DNA of 64,000 bases, from NCBI RefSeq assembly GCF_002849595.1, contig NZ_NRQR01000011.1, positions 1-64,000 on the forward strand, in the 5' to 3' direction. Under the pieces are notes generated by a model. The model was not told the DNA's origin. It ran no database searches and saw nothing but the letters and a program-made list of their open reading frames with translations. The number at the start of each line of letters is the position of its first letter. Positions within the stretch are counted from its first letter, which is position 1. Positions 60,620-64,000 of the stretch are shown piece after piece. The translations under genes and the position numbers were made by a program. Source of the DNA: Luteimonas rhizosphaerae (GTDB taxonomy: Bacteria > Pseudomonadota > Gammaproteobacteria > Xanthomonadales > Xanthomonadaceae).

Positions 60620-62686
60620 TCACGCCGGCTTCTGCGCCCAGACGAAGAACATGCGCTCGAACGTCGCCGGATGCAGGGCCTCGAAGCGGTCCCAGGCGGC
60701 GAAATCGTCGGGGCGCGCGCCGGGCATCTCGCGCGCGAACGCCTGTTGCACGGGCTCGGGCACCTCGAGGCCGAGCGGCCGCAGCCCCTGCCGCGCCAGC
60801 ATGCCTTGGAGTTCGACCAGGTCGACCTGGCGCTCTTGCGCGGGCAGCAGCAGGTCGCGACATGCGCGGGTCGAATAGAAGTCGCCGAAGCGGACCACGT
60901 CGCGTCGCGGATCCTCGGGCGGCAGGTCGAGCACTTGCCGACGGGCATCGCGGATCCCGGTCGCGGTCGCGCCCTGCGCCTGCAACCAGCGGCGGCATTG
61001 CGCGAGACCTGCACGTCCGCGGCGGCTGTGGAGCGCGATCCGCAACAGCCCCTGCGGCGCGAGGCAGTCGGCGAGCGCAGCCAGACCTGCTTCGGCGTCG
61101 TCCATGCAGTGGAGTCCACCGGCGGCGTCGATCAGATGGAAGTCCTGGTCCAGCGCGCGCGCCTGCAACAGATCGGCCTGGCCGAAGCGGATCCGGTCGA
61201 CGCCGAGCCGCTCCGCCATTACCGCCCCGTATCCCAGCGTCGCCCGGTCCGGATCGACCGCCAGCAGGCGCAGATCCTCGAGGCGCAGGGCCAGGTCGAT
61301 GGCGTGCTCGCCGGTGCCGCAGCCGGCGACCAGCGCATGCATGCCGTCGGGCGCGTCGGGCAGCGTCAGCACGGGCGCGCCGGCGATGCAGTGGCGCGCG
61401 AACGTCGCCAGCGGAATGCGGGCCGGCTGCGGCGGAAGCGACGTCCAGCGCGGCGACGGGCCGTCTTCGTCCTGGGGCGGCGTGCGTTGCGACGTCGCCT
61501 CGTCGATCGGCGTCAGCTGCGGCATCGCCGCAGCAGCGGCACGCGTCTGCGCACGCAGCGTCAGCTGCACCGACACCAGCCGGGCCACCGCATCGGGCAG
61601 CGGGGACACCGCGGGCGGCGGTACGTCGTCGAGCACGCGCTCGACCGGGGCGTACATCGCGAAGGCGAGCAGCGCGAACGGATCGCCGTCGCCGCCCTGG
61701 ACGCGCGCTTCGAGCGCAAGGACGTCGGCCATCTCCGCGTCCGACACGTCCCAGCAGTACGCATTGCGCCAGCACTGCATCGCCACGGCGACCGCGAGGC
61801 GCACGACCGGGTCCAGCGCCGCGACCCGGTCGACGGCCGCGAGCTGCGCCAGCAGGCGCTGCCGCGTCCGGGTCAGCAGGATTTCGTAGGCCGGCGTCGT
61901 GATCCGTGCATGGGTGAGCAACTGCAGCAGCAGGGGCTTGCCCGCAAGCACATCCAGCGGCAGTTCCGCGCCGCCGTCCCGCGGCGCCAGTTCCGGCCAC
62001 AGGCGCGCCATGACCAGCGGCGCCAGCAACTGCGGCATCACCAGCGGCGCCTCCAGCCCGTCGCCCAGCAGCCGGTCCACGCGCGGATCGCCCGCCACCG
62101 CGGCCAGCGCCGGGCCGTGATCGATCAGCAGGGCGAGCGCCGCCTGGGAGATGACCAGCGAGCCGCGCGCGTGCCCGAGGCAATCGAGGTAGGCGCGCAC
62201 TGCATCGACCGGGCGATCCAGCGCCAGCAGCGCCTGCGCCCGGTGCACGCCGGCCGACGTATCGCCGGGCGCCAGGCGCAGCGCGGTGTCGAAACACGCC
62301 AGCGCACGCGTCGCGTTGTGCTCGGCGAGCCAGGCGCTGCCCAGGCGGTCGTGCGCGCCGGCATCGTCGGGACGTGCGGCGACCGCCTGTTCCAGCTGCA
62401 TCCATCGCTGGCGCGTCGGCGCGCCCGCGTGCCGGCAGGCGTCGAGATGCGCGCGGCATTCGGTATTGCCCGGTTCGATGACCAGCGCACGCCGGCACAG
62501 CATTGCCGCTTCGTCGAATTTCGACTGGGCGATCAGCACGGCGCTGAGGTTGACGAGGACCGACACCCGGTCCGGCGTCAGCGCCAGCGCCCGGCGATAG
62601 CACGCCTCGGCCGTCTGGAAGCGGTGCCGGTTGTGGTGCTCGAGCCCTTCGAAGAACAGCGCCTTCGCCTGCGCCAGATCGCTCAT
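60620..62686 (-). CDS. TPR protein with SAM methyltransferase domain
   Basis: A 688-residue protein. Residues 1-160 are TPR helices (ALFFEGLEHHNRHRFQTAEA, LVNLSAVLIAQSKFDEAAML). A helical middle of about 200 residues follows. The methyltransferase part has motif I ALVAGCGTGEHAIDLAL near residue 455, the acidic LLAVDPDRATLGYGAVMAER, and FHLIDAAGGLHCMDDAEAGL. This TPR-methyltransferase layout resembles proteins that modify cell-envelope or peptide targets, but no substrate can be named. Start at 62686 overlaps the amidase stop (ATGA), so the two are made together. Confidence 0.83.
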   Translation of the reverse strand: MSDLAQAKALFFEGLEHHNRHRFQTAEACYRRALALTPDRVSVLVNLSAVLIAQSKFDEAAMLCRRALVIEPGNTECRAHLDACRHAGAPTRQRWMQLEQAVAARPDDAGAHDRLGSAWLAEHNATRALACFDTALRLAPGDTSAGVHRAQALLALDRPVDAVRAYLDCLGHARGSLVISQAALALLIDHGPALAAVAGDPRVDRLLGDGLEAPLVMPQLLAPLVMARLWPELAPRDGGAELPLDVLAGKPLLLQLLTHARITTPAYEILLTRTRQRLLAQLAAVDRVAALDPVVRLAVAVAMQCWRNAYCWDVSDAEMADVLALEARVQGGDGDPFALLAFAMYAPVERVLDDVPPPAVSPLPDAVARLVSVQLTLRAQTRAAAAAMPQLTPIDEATSQRTPPQDEDGPSPRWTSLPPQPARIPLATFARHCIAGAPVLTLPDAPDGMHALVAGCGTGEHAIDLALRLEDLRLLAVDPDRATLGYGAVMAERLGVDRIRFGQADLLQARALDQDFHLIDAAGGLHCMDDAEAGLAALADCLAPQGLLRIALHSRRGRAGLAQCRRWLQAQGATATGIRDARRQVLDLPPEDPRRDVVRFGDFYSTRACRDLLLPAQERQVDLVELQGMLARQGLRPLGLEVPEPVQQAFAREMPGARPDDFAAWDRFEALHPATFERMFFVWAQKPA

Positions 62687-63459
62687 CGGGCCTCCGCCGA
62701 CGCGCGCACCGGCATCGTCCAGCCCTGCTGCAGCGCATGGAGGATGCGCCGGTCCTCGTCGTCGAGGCCGCCGGTCGCCACGCCGCGGTAGCGCGTGCGG
62801 AACGCGCGTGTCGTCGCGTCGAGGTCGTCGACCGGATAGCCGATCGCGCGCAACGCCTGCACGGCATCGAAGCCGGGCGGCGCGGGTGCGGTGCCGGCCT
62901 GCGGCCAACGGCCGTAGCCGTGTTCGGCGAGCCGCTTCCACGGGAAGTGCACGCCGGGATCGATCTTGCGCGACGGCGCGAGATCGGAGTGGCCGATGAT
63001 GTTCTCGGCCGGAATGCGCCAGCGCGTGACCAGGTCGTCGAGCAGCACCAGCAGGCTCTCGATCAGCGGTTCCGGAAACGGCACGCGCCCGTTGTTGTCG
63101 AGCTCGATGCCGATCGAGGCGGAATTGACGTCGCTGATCGCACCCCAGCCGCCGGCGCCGGCATGCCAGGCGCGGTCGAGATCGGACACGAGCTGGTAGC
63201 GCGTGCCGTCCTGGCCGATCAGATAGTGCGAACTCACGCGGCCGCCGCTGTTGGCGGTGCGCAGCGTGTCGAGGCTGCGTGCCACCGATTCCTGCTCGGT
63301 GTAATGCAGCACCACGAGCACCGGGCGACGCGCGTCGTGGTTGGACGACGGCACCCAGGTGGCCAGCGGATTGCGCGGCGACTGGTGGGCGCACGCGGAC
63401 AGCAGCAGCGCGGCGACCACGACGAGGGCGTGGCGGCGCCGGAATGGAAATTTCGACAT
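62683..63459 (-). CDS. N-acetylmuramoyl-L-alanine amidase, AmiD-type lipoprotein
   Basis: A 258-residue lipoprotein (VVVAALLLSACAHQ, Cys about residue 23). The amidase_2 zinc site is seen in VVLHYTEQESVARSLDT (first His), AWHAGAGGWG, and the C-terminal ligand block IIGHSDLAPSRKIDPG. SIGIELDNNG is the usual strand carrying the catalytic Glu. AmiD cleaves the MurNAc-L-Ala bond of murein fragments at the outer membrane. A C-terminal extension of about 70 residues is helical. It is the first gene of a pair with the TPR-methyltransferase. The start at 63459 begins the signal. Confidence 0.9.
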   Translation of the reverse strand: MSKFPFRRRHALVVVAALLLSACAHQSPRNPLATWVPSSNHDARRPVLVVLHYTEQESVARSLDTLRTANSGGRVSSHYLIGQDGTRYQLVSDLDRAWHAGAGGWGAISDVNSASIGIELDNNGRVPFPEPLIESLLVLLDDLVTRWRIPAENIIGHSDLAPSRKIDPGVHFPWKRLAEHGYGRWPQAGTAPAPPGFDAVQALRAIGYPVDDLDATTRAFRTRYRGVATGGLDDEDRRILHALQQGWTMPVRASAEAR

Positions 63460-63694
63460 GCCGCATTGCACGTCATGCACGCGCCCGATTGCAAGCGCGC
63501 GATGCGCGGACCGGGACTGCCGTCGCGGGTGTGCGAAGAAGACGCATGACGTCTGCACGTCCCCCGCGGCCCGGTGCCACCGGCATGGTGCTGATGTCGC
63601 GCGGACGCACGCTGCACGATGGCCATCGCACGCGGCAGCATCGCCCTCGGTGTCGCGCGGGGGCCTGTCGTCGCCTTGCCGCGCCGCCGGCACG
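63460..63694. other. Gap between the amidase start and the amtB terminator
   Basis: About 235 bases that must contain the promoter of the amiD-type amidase; together with the terminator the gene-free stretch is about 305 bases. I see no clear promoter boxes, repeats or short conserved frame. Confidence 0.45.
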
Positions 63695-63732
63695 AAAAAG
63701 GCGGGCAGCGGCCTTCCCCGCCGCTGCCCGCC
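63695..63732 (-). terminator. Rho-independent terminator of amtB
   Basis: GGCGGGCAGCGGC and GCCGCTGCCCGCC form a 13-bp perfect stem with a 7-base loop. On the minus strand the stem is followed by TTTTT. It lies 33 bases after the amtB stop codon. Confidence 0.92.
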
Positions 63733-63765
63733 CCACCCTGTCCTGCCGCGTCGCGTCGGACGCGC

Positions 63766-64000
63766 TTACTTCTCGTACGCGGATTCGCCGTGCGACACGA
63801 TGTCCAGCCCTTCGCGCTCTTCGTCTTCGGTGACCCGCAGGCCGATCGCGAGCTTGGTGATCAGGATCGCCGCGGCGGTCACGACCGCGCACCACAGAAT
63901 GGTGAACAGCACGCTGACCAGCTGCACCCAGACCTGTGCACCGATCGCCAGGTCGGCCTCGGTGCCGCCCAGCGACTGCGCGCTGAAGACGCCCGTCAGC
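63766..64000 (-). CDS. amtB: Ammonium transporter AmtB, C-terminal end (runs off the window)
   Basis: The last 78 codons are visible, ending in TAA at 63766. The hydrophobic VSVLFTILWCAVVTAAAILI is the final membrane helix. It is followed by the conserved cytoplasmic tail GLRVTEDEEREGLDIVSHGE, which contacts the PII protein GlnK in the Amt family. The gene moves ammonium into the cell when nitrogen is scarce. It lies about 6 kb from ntrBC, whose product should control it. Confidence 0.9.
   Translation of the reverse strand, partial: LTGVFSAQSLGGTEADLAIGAQVWVQLVSVLFTILWCAVVTAAAILITKLAIGLRVTEDEEREGLDIVSHGESAYEK

Overview
The window is about 70% GC and reads as chromosome of a gammaproteobacterium of the Lysobacteraceae (Xanthomonadaceae), most likely near Luteimonas or Lysobacter. 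This is inferred from codon bias, protein style and neighbourhoods such as tyrS / M23 peptidase / anmK and xthA-ampG. I see no phage, insertion sequence, CRISPR array, tRNA or rRNA. About 46 protein genes are supported, including one broken gene and two that run off the window edges.

Layout. 1-6.6 kb: envC (partial), gpmI, a VNGGI-repeat exported protein, an M28 peptidase lipoprotein, then a MAPEG / HAD phosphatase / DUF4326 run. 6.6-15.9 kb: tyrS, an M23 murein endopeptidase, anmK, a small DNA-binding-like protein with ampG and xthA (overlapping operon), a GNAT with pyrE, a periplasmic coiled-coil protein and uppP. 16-18.2 kb: ECF-type sigma factor with two VOC proteins. 18.4-24.6 kb: META/DUF4377 lipoprotein, then a minus-strand run of hotdog thioesterase, PlsC, YheT hydrolase, TPR protein and PEBP protein. 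24.9-25.3 kb: two tandem homologous short peptides of unknown function. 25.5-28.6 kb: sixA, yceI and a frameshifted phospholipase D lipoprotein. 28.7-33 kb: ParA ATPase, Ycf46-like AAA ATPase and two exported unknowns.

33-48.2 kb is the most interesting part. It holds gamma-glutamyltransferase, a cupin/XRE regulator and two same-strand operons: (i) serine hydrolase, enolase-superfamily epimerase, POT peptide permease, N-acyl-D-amino-acid deacylase lipoprotein; (ii) TonB-dependent receptor, DUF1611 (DgcN-like) protein, YkvI-like permease, second serine hydrolase. Both operons start with an almost identical TTGACA promoter overlapping a CTGATTGG inverted repeat, so they look like one regulon. 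I read it as a scavenging and catabolic system for D-amino-acid-containing peptides, probably D-Glu from peptidoglycan.

48.4-64 kb: hemY without hemD/hemX, a non-coding stretch with a REP-type inverted pair, a lipoprotein with a thiolase, two SodC-family proteins (one with a shortened zinc loop, one without metal ligands), ntrC/ntrB with an NtrC-type box touching the ntrB start, a diguanylate cyclase, a cytoplasmic-looking BglX, a TPR-methyltransferase with an AmiD-type amidase, and the 3' end of amtB. Cell-wall recycling genes (envC, M23, anmK, ampG, uppP, amiD-like) recur across the window, which suits a bacterium that processes its own or foreign murein.
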